A DNA stretch of 64,000 nt. Source: Gammaproteobacteria bacterium. GTDB taxonomy: Bacteria; Pseudomonadota; Gammaproteobacteria; HTCC5015. Location of the stretch: contig JACDDA010000005.1 of NCBI GenBank assembly GCA_013817245.1, positions 158,921 through 222,920 on the forward strand. The letters are read 5' to 3'. Shown in pieces: positions 37,493 to 46,147 of the stretch; within the stretch, counting starts at the first letter, position 1, and every line of letters begins with the position of its first letter. Under the pieces are notes generated by a model that worked only from the letters and a program-made list of their open reading frames with translations, had not been told where the DNA came from and made no database searches. A program made the position numbers and the translations under genes.

Positions 37493-40144
37493 TTAGCCGC
37501 CCATCTGTTTCAAGCATTCGCTTAAGTCACGCGCCATTTCTTCACCGTTTTGATAACGTTCATCCGGGTTCTTTTCCATGGCACGAGCCACGATGACTTC
37601 AAGATAACCGGGCGCATCAGCCCGTACATCTAAGACGCTAGGCGTGTCTTCATTCGCGATTTTGTACATCAAAGTAGCCATTGAATCGGCTTTGAAGGGT
37701 AATTCGCCACTGATTAATTGATACAACATGACACCCAGTGAAAACAAATCACTGCGGCCATCCACTTTCCGGCCGGATAACTGTTCAGGTGACATGTAGG
37801 AAGGCGTGCCTAATACAACGCCCGTTTTGGTTTTGCTGTTATCGGTAATACGCGCAATGCCGAAGTCCGTAATTTTAACTTGATTGGACTCGGGTTCGTA
37901 CATGATGTTGGCGGGCTTAATGTCGCGATGCACGACATTTTGCGCATGTGCATACGCCAATGCTTCAGCAGCTTGTTTGACCAAGTTCACCACGGTATTG
38001 AGCGGTAATAATTTATCTTTTTTGGTGTAAGGCGCCATGTCATGGCCTTTGAGAAATTCCATGGCGATATAAGCAAGGTCTTGTTCTTCACCCGCATCAT
38101 AAATTGTCACGATATGGGGATGATTTAAACGGCCGGCGGTTTCCGCTTCACGGAAGAAACGTTCTTTGACTTCAACTAATTCATCAGCATCGAACTCTTG
38201 AGATAACGCCATGGTTTTAATAGCGACGACACGACCAATTTTGGGATCACGACCGAGGTAAACGACACCCATTGCGCCTTTACCCAGTTCTTTTTCGATT
38301 TGATAACGTCCTAACATAGGTTTTTCGATGGCATTATTGTCGAGAATTAAAGTGCCTTCGTGACCGCCACCGCCGCTACGACCACCGAGAATGATAGTGT
38401 CTTCCATTTTCTTAGAGCGTTCGATGCGTTGCGCAACGTCGCGGAATTGCGGCGCAAACTCTGCAATATAACGATAAACGTTGCCGGCTTTGGCAAACTG
38501 ACGTTTGCGTTCGTAATCTAACGCCAAGTTGTACAAGGCTTCGGCCACGCTTTCATCTTTAGGACATTTGCGGAATTTTTCAAAAGCCATATCCAGCTGG
38601 CCTTGGCCTTGGAAAGCCAGACCCAACATCTTATTACTTTCGGCGGATTCCAAATCAGAATGCTGTTTGCCGCGTTCGGTGACCAAAAAACGTCCCGTCG
38701 TGAGAATGGTGTAACCGAGCAGTAAGAGGCTGAGGGGTAACATCAATTCTACCCACAAGGTTTGGCTGGTGAGTAAGAGGTATTGAGTAATAAACAAGGT
38801 GAGCGCGGCGCCTACCGTGATTGCGGCGCCCGGCATAGCGCTTAAGCGCGGTAGACCAAACATAAGAAATAAAGTAACCAGTAATAAAGCCCCTAAGGTA
38901 AGTGCTTTTCCCCATTTAGGTTTTACAAAAAAATCTTCATTTAAAATACTCGATACGCGGTGAGCGTAAAGTTCAGGTTCGGTCATTAAGGCGTTCACGG
39001 GGGTTTTTTGGAGCGCACCTAGGCCGGATGCCGTGAAGCCCACAATCACAATTTTGTCTTTAAATTGCGCTGCATTCACTTGCCCTGTCAGCACATCAAA
39101 AAAAGAATTCACTGGAAACGGCGGAGTATCGCCATTGGCTCGATAGAAGAAGGTGTTCATCAGCATGGAATCGCCGGTAATGATATTCAGTTTGCCTAAT
39201 TGCACCGACTCACCTAAGCGCAAGGTGATATCGCTGGGCGTTAAGTTAAGGCTTTTGGCTGCTAATAATAGGGAATAAGAGGGTAAGTAAGTGCCGTAAT
39301 AATCCGTCACTAAGACATCTGTGCGTGAACCGCCGTCATGTTCGTTAACGCCATTTATGTTGCCGATCCCCCCCGCACTTTGGCCTAATTCAGCGATAGG
39401 CGGAATGAGCTTATTGGCTGTGAGCGGCGCGTAGTTCTTATTGGCTGTGAGCGGCGCGTAGTTTAAGGCTTCGTCTGGTGACATGCCGGTCACGCCTAAA
39501 CTGTCTTCTATTTTAGTGATGGCATGCGCGGTGATATATGCAGGTAACGCCGCGTCAGGATTACCAAATTGAGGTCCGAGGAGCAGGACCATCGGGGTCA
39601 CGACGTTGTGAGCTTCCACAAAGCTGGCGGCGAGTTTGCGATCTACGTTCAAAGCGTCTTCTGCTGAAATTAAATATTGCCACAGTTCAGTCATAAACGG
39701 TTTGTTAGAAGAATTTGTCACTGCTTCGGGTGAATTGCTAGATAAAGCTTCTGGATTGAGCGGAGCAATCCCCGCCGGCGCCATATTATTTTGTTTGAAT
39801 AAAGAAACCATGCCATCGATAAAACGCAAACCAGGATCACGTTGTGCTTCTGAAAAAATGGGGGTGTAGGCGATAACTTTAGCTTGAGAATCAGCGAGCA
39901 AGTGAATCATGTCGGCGTGGATATCACGTGACCAGGGCCAACGTCCCAAATTTTCTAAACTTTTTTCGTCAATCGCAATAATCGCGATGCGGTCACTGGG
40001 CGCACGCTCAGCATGCGCGACACCAAAGTCATAGGCTGCATACTCAAGATTTTGGACAATGATGGTGTTTTTATGCAGGATGATGATAAATACGGCTATC
40101 GCCAAACCCAAGAACCAGTCGCGTTTCCAAAATGCCGCTTTCAT
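37493..40144 (-). CDS. CHASE2-domain membrane Ser/Thr protein kinase
   Basis: An 883-residue receptor kinase. An N-terminal helix (WFLGLAIAVFIIIL) leads into a CHASE2 sensor (IAIDEKSLENLGRWPWSRD) to about residue 405. Three helices follow (410-488), then a TPR-like helical stretch (505-565) and a Gly-rich linker. The C-terminal kinase has GKGAMGVVYLG, VAIKTM with the Lys, HRDIKPANI at about 737, DFGIARI and GTPSYMSPEQLSG, and looks active. The frame extends to GTG 40210, but ATG 40144 is chosen because a promoter lies within that extension. A 27-bp in-frame tandem duplication repeats NYAPLTANK in the sensor. PP2C and FHA genes follow directly. Confidence 0.93.
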   Translation of the reverse strand: MKAAFWKRDWFLGLAIAVFIIILHKNTIIVQNLEYAAYDFGVAHAERAPSDRIAIIAIDEKSLENLGRWPWSRDIHADMIHLLADSQAKVIAYTPIFSEAQRDPGLRFIDGMVSLFKQNNMAPAGIAPLNPEALSSNSPEAVTNSSNKPFMTELWQYLISAEDALNVDRKLAASFVEAHNVVTPMVLLLGPQFGNPDAALPAYITAHAITKIEDSLGVTGMSPDEALNYAPLTANKNYAPLTANKLIPPIAELGQSAGGIGNINGVNEHDGGSRTDVLVTDYYGTYLPSYSLLLAAKSLNLTPSDITLRLGESVQLGKLNIITGDSMLMNTFFYRANGDTPPFPVNSFFDVLTGQVNAAQFKDKIVIVGFTASGLGALQKTPVNALMTEPELYAHRVSSILNEDFFVKPKWGKALTLGALLLVTLFLMFGLPRLSAMPGAAITVGAALTLFITQYLLLTSQTLWVELMLPLSLLLLGYTILTTGRFLVTERGKQHSDLESAESNKMLGLAFQGQGQLDMAFEKFRKCPKDESVAEALYNLALDYERKRQFAKAGNVYRYIAEFAPQFRDVAQRIERSKKMEDTIILGGRSGGGGHEGTLILDNNAIEKPMLGRYQIEKELGKGAMGVVYLGRDPKIGRVVAIKTMALSQEFDADELVEVKERFFREAETAGRLNHPHIVTIYDAGEEQDLAYIAMEFLKGHDMAPYTKKDKLLPLNTVVNLVKQAAEALAYAHAQNVVHRDIKPANIMYEPESNQVKITDFGIARITDNSKTKTGVVLGTPSYMSPEQLSGRKVDGRSDLFSLGVMLYQLISGELPFKADSMATLMYKIANEDTPSVLDVRADAPGYLEVIVARAMEKNPDERYQNGEEMARDLSECLKQMGG
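39411..39464. repeat. 27-bp in-frame tandem duplication inside the CHASE2 kinase gene
   Basis: Positions 39411-39437 are repeated at 39438-39464 with only the last base different (C versus T). The duplication keeps the reading frame and repeats nine residues (NYAPLTANK) in the periplasmic sensor. The near identity points to a recent event. Confidence 0.95.
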
Positions 40145-40184
40145 CGATGATCCATTTCTTATGATTGTGTCAGAAGTAGTGGGC

Positions 40185-40212
40185 ATCATACCGTAAAATA
40201 GGCCTGACACAA
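40185..40212 (-). promoter_or_regulatory. Promoter of the kinase-PP2C-FHA operon
   Basis: On the minus strand TTGTGT (40212-40207) is followed after 16 bp by TATGAT (40190-40185). Transcription would start near 40178, just upstream of the ATG at 40144. This supports the shorter kinase start. Confidence 0.5.
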
Positions 40213-40276
40213 CACGCGCAGCCTTGCTAGAGCGTGCGTTTATCCATACTAAGAATAGATGAATTGCATGATGTCA

Positions 40277-40304
40277 TTTGCATCTGCATGAAGCAGGGTA
40301 CAAT
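40277..40304 (+). promoter_or_regulatory. Candidate promoter of the HD-GYP gene
   Basis: TTTGCA (40277-40282) and TACAAT (40299-40304) are 16 bp apart, reading toward the HD-GYP gene, which has a strong AAGGAGA ribosome site at 40341. It is about 65 bp from the divergent kinase promoter, so one regulator could affect both. Confidence 0.45.
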
Positions 40305-40352
40305 TATCATCATGCGCCATAGGCGTAGTAACGGTATTCAAAGGAGAGATCA

Positions 40353-41939
40353 ATGACTGATGATGCAAGCGCATTATTAGCACGTGTTGAGCGGCTTAAC
40401 GAAATAGGAATTGCATTGTCAGCGGAAAAAGACGGTGTGCGCTTATTGGAAAAAATTCTCCGTAGCGCGAAAGAATTAACGCATGCTGATGGCGGCACTT
40501 TATATACCGTTACTGCGAATCGAACCTTGCAGTTTGATATTGTCTCGACGGATTCGTTAGGCATTTCATTAGGCGGCAGCACTGGTGAACTTGCCAGTTT
40601 TAAACCGATACCTTTGTATGATGAGAACGGTGAACCGATTCGAAATATGGTCGTGACCTATGCTTTTCATGCGAATAAGACGATTAATATTCCTGATGCC
40701 TATGATGCTACTCAGTATGATTTTAGCGGCACACGTAAATTTGATGAGCGCACTCACTATCGCACGCGGTCTTTATTAACTATTCCTTTAAAAAATCATG
40801 AAGATCACATTATCGGCGTGTTGCAATTAATTAATGCCACTGATCCGATCACTCGAGAGGTTGTTGCATTTTCGAGTACTGATCAACAACTCGCGGAATC
40901 ATTAGCATCGCAAGCGGCGGTGGCATTGACTAACCAGCGTTTGATTGCCGATTTGCAAAAATTATTTGAATCATTCATTCAACTGATCGCAACCGCCATT
41001 GACGAAAAATCACCTTATACCGGCACGCATTGCAAACGCATCCCCGTGTTAACCATGATGTTGGCGGAAGCAACGCACGCGGAAACCGAAGGACCTTTAG
41101 CCGGGTTTTCAATGAATGATAAAGATCGTTACGAATTAGAAACAGCGGCGTGGCTGCATGACTGCGGAAAAATCACATCACCTGAATATGTTATGGATAA
41201 AGCGACTAAGCTTGAAACTATTTTTGATCGCATTCAATTAATTGATACGCGCATCGAATTATTAAAACGTGACGCAGAAATTGAATACTTACGCGCTATA
41301 AATAATCAGCAAACTAATGAACAAGTTCGTATTGCTTACGAGCAGCGTTTGCAACAACTTAACGACGATCGTGATTTTTTGCGGCGCGCTAATATCGGCG
41401 GCGAATTTATGACGGAAGCCGATCAAGCGCGGGTAAAAACAATTGCGCAATATCAATGGACAAATCCAGAAGGTGAGCGCGTAAATTTATTGAACCCCGA
41501 AGAGTTGTATAACCTCAGTATTCCGCGCGGCACTTTAACGCCAGAAGAACGCACCATTATTAATAATCACATGGTGGCCACTATTAAAATGCTTGAATCA
41601 TTACCGTTCCCGCAACATCTCGCGCGTGTTCCTGAATATGCGGGTGGACATCACGAACGTATGGATGGTAAAGGTTATCCGAAAGGTTTGACACGTGATC
41701 AAATGTCAGTGCCTGCGCGCGTCATGGCGGTTGCCGATGTGTTTGAAGCTTTGAGTGCGCGTGATCGACCTTATAAAAAAGGCAAAACCTTAAGCGAATG
41801 TTTGTCGATTATGCGTAATATGGTAAAGAATCAGCATCTGGATCCAGATATTTTTGACGTGTTTGAAAAACGCAAAGTGTATTTAGATTACGCTAAACAA
41901 TATATGCATCCTGATCAAATTGATGAAGCACATGCATAG
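40353..41939 (+). CDS. GAF-HD-GYP c-di-GMP phosphodiesterase
   Basis: A 528-residue soluble protein. Residues 10-195 form a GAF sensor (ADGGTLYTV, LLTIPLKNHEDHIIGVLQLIN). The HD-GYP domain follows, with the HD dyad in WLHDCGKI (about 269) and the signature HHERMDGKGYPKGL (about 432-445) intact, so hydrolysis of c-di-GMP is expected. Between these motifs is a helical stretch about 100 residues longer than in a minimal HD-GYP domain, including IPRGTLTPEERTIINNHM. Insertions of this kind occur in a known subset. It is divergent from the CHASE2 kinase operon. An AAGGAGA ribosome site precedes the ATG. Confidence 0.93.
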   Translation: MTDDASALLARVERLNEIGIALSAEKDGVRLLEKILRSAKELTHADGGTLYTVTANRTLQFDIVSTDSLGISLGGSTGELASFKPIPLYDENGEPIRNMVVTYAFHANKTINIPDAYDATQYDFSGTRKFDERTHYRTRSLLTIPLKNHEDHIIGVLQLINATDPITREVVAFSSTDQQLAESLASQAAVALTNQRLIADLQKLFESFIQLIATAIDEKSPYTGTHCKRIPVLTMMLAEATHAETEGPLAGFSMNDKDRYELETAAWLHDCGKITSPEYVMDKATKLETIFDRIQLIDTRIELLKRDAEIEYLRAINNQQTNEQVRIAYEQRLQQLNDDRDFLRRANIGGEFMTEADQARVKTIAQYQWTNPEGERVNLLNPEELYNLSIPRGTLTPEERTIINNHMVATIKMLESLPFPQHLARVPEYAGGHHERMDGKGYPKGLTRDQMSVPARVMAVADVFEALSARDRPYKKGKTLSECLSIMRNMVKNQHLDPDIFDVFEKRKVYLDYAKQYMHPDQIDEAHA

Positions 41940-42003
41940 TGGTATTGGAGTGTGTGAGCGACTTAACTTTCTTGTTCAGTTGTTTGTGAAATAATTCATT
42001 CTG

Positions 42004-42022
42004 CCATGCTAAATAAGCATGG
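42004..42022 (+). terminator. Hairpin downstream of the HD-GYP gene
   Basis: CCATGCT and AGCATGG form a perfect 7-bp stem around AAATA, 64 bp after the HD-GYP stop. Only a short mixed T-rich stretch follows, so termination is possible but not certain. It could instead belong to the leader of the small ORFs downstream. Confidence 0.35.
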
Positions 42023-42027
42023 TGTTT

Positions 42028-42123
42028 ATGGGTGAAGAATGCATGCAAAGTATTTTGGATGAATGCGATGAGCTTTTATCTCCGGTTCTAAATTATGATG
42101 CCGAAGTTGAAATCCTGTTTTAA
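42028..42123 (+). CDS. Possible 31-residue ORF of unknown function
   Basis: An acidic 31-codon frame (start MGEECMQSILDEC) opens directly after a hairpin and ends 11 bp before a second unknown ORF. No good ribosome site is visible except GGTG. It resembles no family I recognise. It could be a tiny gene, a leader peptide, or the displaced N-terminus of the next ORF after a frameshift. Coding status is uncertain. Confidence 0.25.
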   Translation: MGEECMQSILDECDELLSPVLNYDAEVEILF

Positions 42124-42134
42124 AAATTAATATA

Positions 42135-42440
42135 GTGGGTTTGATCGAAAGAATAGAGTTGGCGCGTTACCATTTAATTTTTGAAAGACCAATCACTTTT
42201 TTTGTATTGCCGGAAGTGCCTGATGCGGCGGCTTATAGTAAGGATCTATTTGATCGTGGCTGGTTAAAAGTTTTTGCGCAAGATCGTGATCCTTTTGAAT
42301 CGCATTTAATGTTAACCAAATTGATTGCTGATGGCTTGCGTCATTTTGTATTGGTAGGGCGTCATGAAGTTGTACATGTGGTGTCAGGAACAACTCCAGA
42401 AATTACTAAAGAAACGATTGTTAACGGACAATATCGTTAA
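42135..42440 (+). CDS. Unknown 101-residue protein
   Basis: A GTG-initiated frame of 101 codons with no membrane helix or signal peptide and mixed charged and hydrophobic content (ITFFVLPEVPDAAAYS; LTKLIADGLRHFVLVGRH). I do not recognise the family. Composition is like real protein, and no other gene covers this 550-bp gap between the HD-GYP gene and the cNMP-binding gene, so it is probably coding. The start is uncertain (GTG 42135 or TTG 42141) and no strong ribosome site precedes it. Confidence 0.5.
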   Translation: MGLIERIELARYHLIFERPITFFVLPEVPDAAAYSKDLFDRGWLKVFAQDRDPFESHLMLTKLIADGLRHFVLVGRHEVVHVVSGTTPEITKETIVNGQYR

Positions 42441-42490
42441 GCATTGAATCTAAATGCAGCGCGATGAAATTTAGAATTTGGGTCGAGATG

Positions 42491-43552
42491 TTAACCCGTT
42501 TCTTGATCGCTTTCGGACACCGATGATAAACCGTCTTTTAATACGAAAGCATCAAATCCATTTTCATTTAAAATGTAGACGGCTGCTGAGCTACGTCGGC
42601 CGGTATCACAATATAAGATGTATTGTTTTTTAGGGTCTAAGGTTTTGATTTTGATGCGCATAATCATCATCGGCATATTTAAAGCACCTTTGATGTGAGC
42701 TGCTTTAAACTCGGGCGGTAAACGAATATCTAAGAACTCTGCATTGCCCGCCGCGATTTTTGTTTTTGCGTCGTTATAAGTGAGCCAGTTCAACATAGGC
42801 TCATTTAGCAGCGACATAAAATCTTCTTTTGATAAGCGCATGAGTGAGCCACGGGTCAGCATCGTGATACTGGCATTACGTTGTGCTTCGGAAATTAATG
42901 CTTCTTCGCCAAAACTATCACCCGGGCCTAGTTCAGCCAGTTTGGTACCTTTGGGATTGCCGGGTGTCGCGCGCGTGACAAGTGCGCGACCGCTTTTAAT
43001 AATGTAAAAATAATCGCCTTCTTCGCCTTGGGTAATCACCGCGTCGCCCGGATTGTAAGCAATAGATTGCATACGCATAAAAATCGCTTGGATATTGGCC
43101 GGCGGAATGCGATGAAAGGCTTTGGTTTGTAATAATTGCGTCATCCAATCGTCGTCGTTATCTTCACCACTACTAATTTCTTCGACGTGATAAGTGCCGG
43201 TCTGAGACCAGGTCAACATTAAGTCGAGTAAATTGCTATCAATACGAATGATTTGACAGTCACCTTTGGCGCGTACGGATAATGTGCGAGGCAGGTGATG
43301 TGTTAACGGTTGAATGGCTTCGGGACTGTTGCTGGCAATGGTTTTGATGACGGCTTTGTCATCGGTTAAATCTGCAGTGCCGTTGATGAGATAAATATGT
43401 TGTTTTTCAGTATCGCCTTTGCGCAGCACAAAGCGGCCACCGGCAATGGTTTCAATTTGAATTTTAGCGCTGAGTTCTTGCAGGCTGTCAGGACTTAAGC
43501 CACTCAAGGGCGTTAATTTTTCTAGGACAGCTCTGTCCACCAAAGTACTCAT
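42491..43552 (-). CDS. Cyclic-nucleotide-binding protein with C-terminal rhodanese domain
   Basis: A 353-residue soluble protein with three parts. Residues 10-110 are a degenerate cNMP-binding-like domain. Residues 130-250 are a well-kept cNMP-binding domain (PGDAVITQGEEGDYFYIIKSG; LGPGDSFGEEALISEAQRNASI), where the phosphate-binding cassette has Glu but the Arg is not a clean match. Residues 260-345 are a rhodanese domain with Cys in LYCDTGRRSSAA. There is no DNA-binding helix-turn-helix, so it is not a Crp-type regulator. It may link a cyclic nucleotide to sulfur or redox chemistry. Its neighbours are signalling genes on one side and mltD on the other. Confidence 0.88.
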   Translation of the reverse strand: MSTLVDRAVLEKLTPLSGLSPDSLQELSAKIQIETIAGGRFVLRKGDTEKQHIYLINGTADLTDDKAVIKTIASNSPEAIQPLTHHLPRTLSVRAKGDCQIIRIDSNLLDLMLTWSQTGTYHVEEISSGEDNDDDWMTQLLQTKAFHRIPPANIQAIFMRMQSIAYNPGDAVITQGEEGDYFYIIKSGRALVTRATPGNPKGTKLAELGPGDSFGEEALISEAQRNASITMLTRGSLMRLSKEDFMSLLNEPMLNWLTYNDAKTKIAAGNAEFLDIRLPPEFKAAHIKGALNMPMMIMRIKIKTLDPKKQYILYCDTGRRSSAAVYILNENGFDAFVLKDGLSSVSESDQETG

Positions 43553-43587
43553 GATCCGACCTTAAAATGTGCATCAGGGCGAGTGCT

Positions 43588-45168
43588 TTAGCCATTGCTG
43601 GCAGAGTCACGCCGAATATCTACGTAAAGTTTTAATCTTTGCCCGGGTTTAATGGGTGCGTTTCGGGTCAGCGCATTCCATAAACGAATGTTAGCGACGC
43701 TGACACTGAAACGAGAGGCTATTTTATACAGAGAATCGCCGCTGCGCACTTTATAGTGGACGGTCTGTGTTTGATTTTGTTGAGCTTCTAACTTACGGGT
43801 GCCTTGGTTGCTGTCTGCTATGTTGGCATCCTCTGGATAAAGTAGTTGTTGGCCCGTTTGGAGAGTGTCATTTACTGTTAGCTTATTGGTAGCGGTTAGT
43901 TTATCGATTGTGGTATTCATGTAACGCGCAATTCGCCACCATGTTTCACCTGCTTGCACAATGTAATAACTTTTGCCGTCTGCCGTTTTTTGCACATTGA
44001 TAACGGTGCGAGCAGAAGTTTTACTGATTGGCGCGCCACGGAATTCTTTGGAGGACATGGGAATTAATAACTCTTGTCCTTTGCGTATGGTAGTGCCGCG
44101 TAAATTATTCGCGACTTGAATAGCCTTTATGCCACTGTGATATTTTTGAGCGATTTGACCCAACGTTTCGCCGGATTTAACTTCATGACGTTGCCAGCGA
44201 AGGCGGTCGTTTTTATCTAACAAGGCTTCCGCTGCGCAAAAACGCTCGGTAAGTTCTATGGGTAAAATTAAATGATGCGGCCCTTGAGGCGGCGTCGCCC
44301 AACGGTTAAAACCGGGATTGAGGATATTCAACGTTTCAACATCAATCCCGGCTAATTCTGCGGCCCTATTAAGATCGAGTTGGCCGCTGATGGGTACTGA
44401 CGCAATTAATGTTTTATTCGGAATAGGGCTGAGATTAATGCCAAATTGCTCTGGATGATGAATGATGCGCGCAACGGCTAAGAGTTTAGGCACGTAAGCC
44501 TGCGTTTCACGGGGTAATTTAAGGCTCCAATAGTCAATGGGCAATCCGGCAGCTTGGTTACGGCGAATAGCACGATTTACAGTGCCGCTGCCGCTGTTAT
44601 AGGCCGCTAAAGCCAGCAACCAATCGTTATTGTGCCGAGCGTGTAAGTCTTTCAAGAAGCGCAAAGCGGCATCAGTGGATGCAAAAACATCGCGGCGACC
44701 GTCATACCACCAATCTTGATTTAAGCCATAAAGTCGACCAGTAGAAGGAATAAATTGCCATAAGCCAGACGCGCTTGCGTGTGAGTAAGCGTTCGGTCTG
44801 AAGGCGCTTTCAACTACGGGTAATAAGGCTAATTCAAGTGGCATGCCTTCCGCTTCTAAGCGTTGGATAATATGGTGCAGATAAGGTTGAGCACGTTCAA
44901 TAACCCGTTCGAAGTAGCCGTTGTTGGCCACGTACCAATCGAGTTCTTGTTGAATGCGCGGATTGTCTTCGACCGGAATACTGAAACCATTGCGAATGCG
45001 ATCCCACACTAAGGTGTTATCAGGTATCGGTGTGTTACAAATTTCAATGGGTGCGAGCGGTAATTCAAGAACGTTAGCGTTCGGTGTAACGATGGATTTA
45101 GTGTTTTGGTGGCTGCAAGCACTGAGAAACAGGCTAGTAATGATCAAGATGTATTTGGCTAGTTGCAT
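43588..45168 (-). CDS. mltD: Membrane-bound lytic murein transglycosylase D
   Basis: A 526-residue lipoprotein that cleaves peptidoglycan glycan strands. The start at ATG 45168 gives a short lipoprotein signal peptide (QLAKYILIITSLFLSAC) with a lipobox Cys. A TTG at 45189 is the longer option. The SLT catalytic domain contains VVESAFRPNAYSHASASGLWQFIPSTG with the catalytic Glu, and AAYNSGSGTVNRAI. Three LysM repeats follow near residues 350-395, 420-462 and 480-525 and bind the wall. It is divergent from the YafS-like/rnhA/dnaQ genes, as in many gammaproteobacteria, but gloB, which usually lies in this interval, is absent. Confidence 0.94.
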   Translation of the reverse strand: MQLAKYILIITSLFLSACSHQNTKSIVTPNANVLELPLAPIEICNTPIPDNTLVWDRIRNGFSIPVEDNPRIQQELDWYVANNGYFERVIERAQPYLHHIIQRLEAEGMPLELALLPVVESAFRPNAYSHASASGLWQFIPSTGRLYGLNQDWWYDGRRDVFASTDAALRFLKDLHARHNNDWLLALAAYNSGSGTVNRAIRRNQAAGLPIDYWSLKLPRETQAYVPKLLAVARIIHHPEQFGINLSPIPNKTLIASVPISGQLDLNRAAELAGIDVETLNILNPGFNRWATPPQGPHHLILPIELTERFCAAEALLDKNDRLRWQRHEVKSGETLGQIAQKYHSGIKAIQVANNLRGTTIRKGQELLIPMSSKEFRGAPISKTSARTVINVQKTADGKSYYIVQAGETWWRIARYMNTTIDKLTATNKLTVNDTLQTGQQLLYPEDANIADSNQGTRKLEAQQNQTQTVHYKVRSGDSLYKIASRFSVSVANIRLWNALTRNAPIKPGQRLKLYVDIRRDSASNG

Positions 45169-45328
45169 GAATGACTGGACTCTGCGCAAATGATGACATT
45201 AATAAGAGCGTGATTGAAGCACGGCAATGCCAGAACTGCAAGGGTATTCATGCACTTAGCGCGCGTATCACATAGAATGTCTAAATATTACGCGGAAGTC
45301 ATGCGCGATGAGTTTTTAAGGAACAGCG

Positions 45329-46135
45329 ATGAGTAATGAGCCTGCTGCAAGCACGTGGTTGCGACTATGCGAATGGTATGTGTCGCCATTCACTGCTGCT
45401 ATTCGCCAGCCCTTAACTGAGATGGTCGCCAAAATTTTGGCAGGTTTGCCAGGACAGCATGCGTTAGCCGTGAGTGCGGTTGAATTTAATGTGGCGCAGC
45501 ATTATCACGGCCACAGTTGTTTAAGTTTTGCAGCGGATGAAGCGCAAGCATTTTTGGATCAAACCGGCATAGAACAAATGGGCGCGATTCAGTTTCCAGT
45601 AGAATCATTATCGCGTGACTGTGTGATTTTAGGTCATGCGTTAGAAGCGGCGCATGATCCGCATGCCTTATTACGCGAAGCGGATCGCGTATTATGTTTA
45701 GGCGGGCATTTGCTGATCGTTGGCTTTAATCCTATGAGCATATGGGGAATGTATCGACCTTTGCGACGTTATTGGGCGTGGCATCGAAATGCTTTATGGG
45801 AATTACCCTTTTATCGCGTGAGTCGTGTCAATGATTGGTTAAAATTGTTAGATTTTGAGTGCGTACAATATTCTTCTTTTGGTTATTTACCGTTATTTAA
45901 AAATCCGCAGTGGTCACAACGTTTGCAAGTTATTGAACGTGTCGCGCGTTATGTATTTCCGCGCTGGGGAAATGTATATTGTTTATTAGCGCGTAAACGC
46001 CGTATTCCTATCACGCCGATTAAAATGCGTTGGAAAATGCGTGAGCAAGTGTTAGGTGTGGGTTGGGCAGCGCAACCCAATATTAATGGCAATGCTCATA
46101 CGCCGATGGATGCACAACGATCGCTGATTGAATAA
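45329..46135 (+). CDS. SAM-dependent methyltransferase, YafS-like
   Basis: A 268-residue protein with a weak class I methyltransferase fold (Methyltransf_11 type). The acidic and post-I regions are around DCVILGHALEAAHDPHALLREADRVLCLGGHLLIVGFNP. The N-terminal SAM motif is poorly kept, as in YafS relatives. Its place between mltD and rnhA matches yafS in Escherichia coli. Substrate unknown. It begins at an ATG after AAGGAAC and ends 12 bp before rnhA. Confidence 0.82.
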   Translation: MSNEPAASTWLRLCEWYVSPFTAAIRQPLTEMVAKILAGLPGQHALAVSAVEFNVAQHYHGHSCLSFAADEAQAFLDQTGIEQMGAIQFPVESLSRDCVILGHALEAAHDPHALLREADRVLCLGGHLLIVGFNPMSIWGMYRPLRRYWAWHRNALWELPFYRVSRVNDWLKLLDFECVQYSSFGYLPLFKNPQWSQRLQVIERVARYVFPRWGNVYCLLARKRRIPITPIKMRWKMREQVLGVGWAAQPNINGNAHTPMDAQRSLIE

Positions 46136-46147
46136 GGTTTATGTTGA

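Noticed and set aside
42447..42474. TCTAAAT/ATTTAGA inverted repeat before the cNMP-rhodanese gene end
   Set aside because: The loop is long and the stem is all A/T-rich with no T run, so it is weak as a terminator.
35906..43552. Type VI secretion locus suggested by kinase-PP2C-FHA genes
   Set aside because: No tss, vgrG, hcp or clpV-type genes are present nearby; the neighbours are an HD-GYP protein, cysM/rlmD and a cNMP-binding protein.
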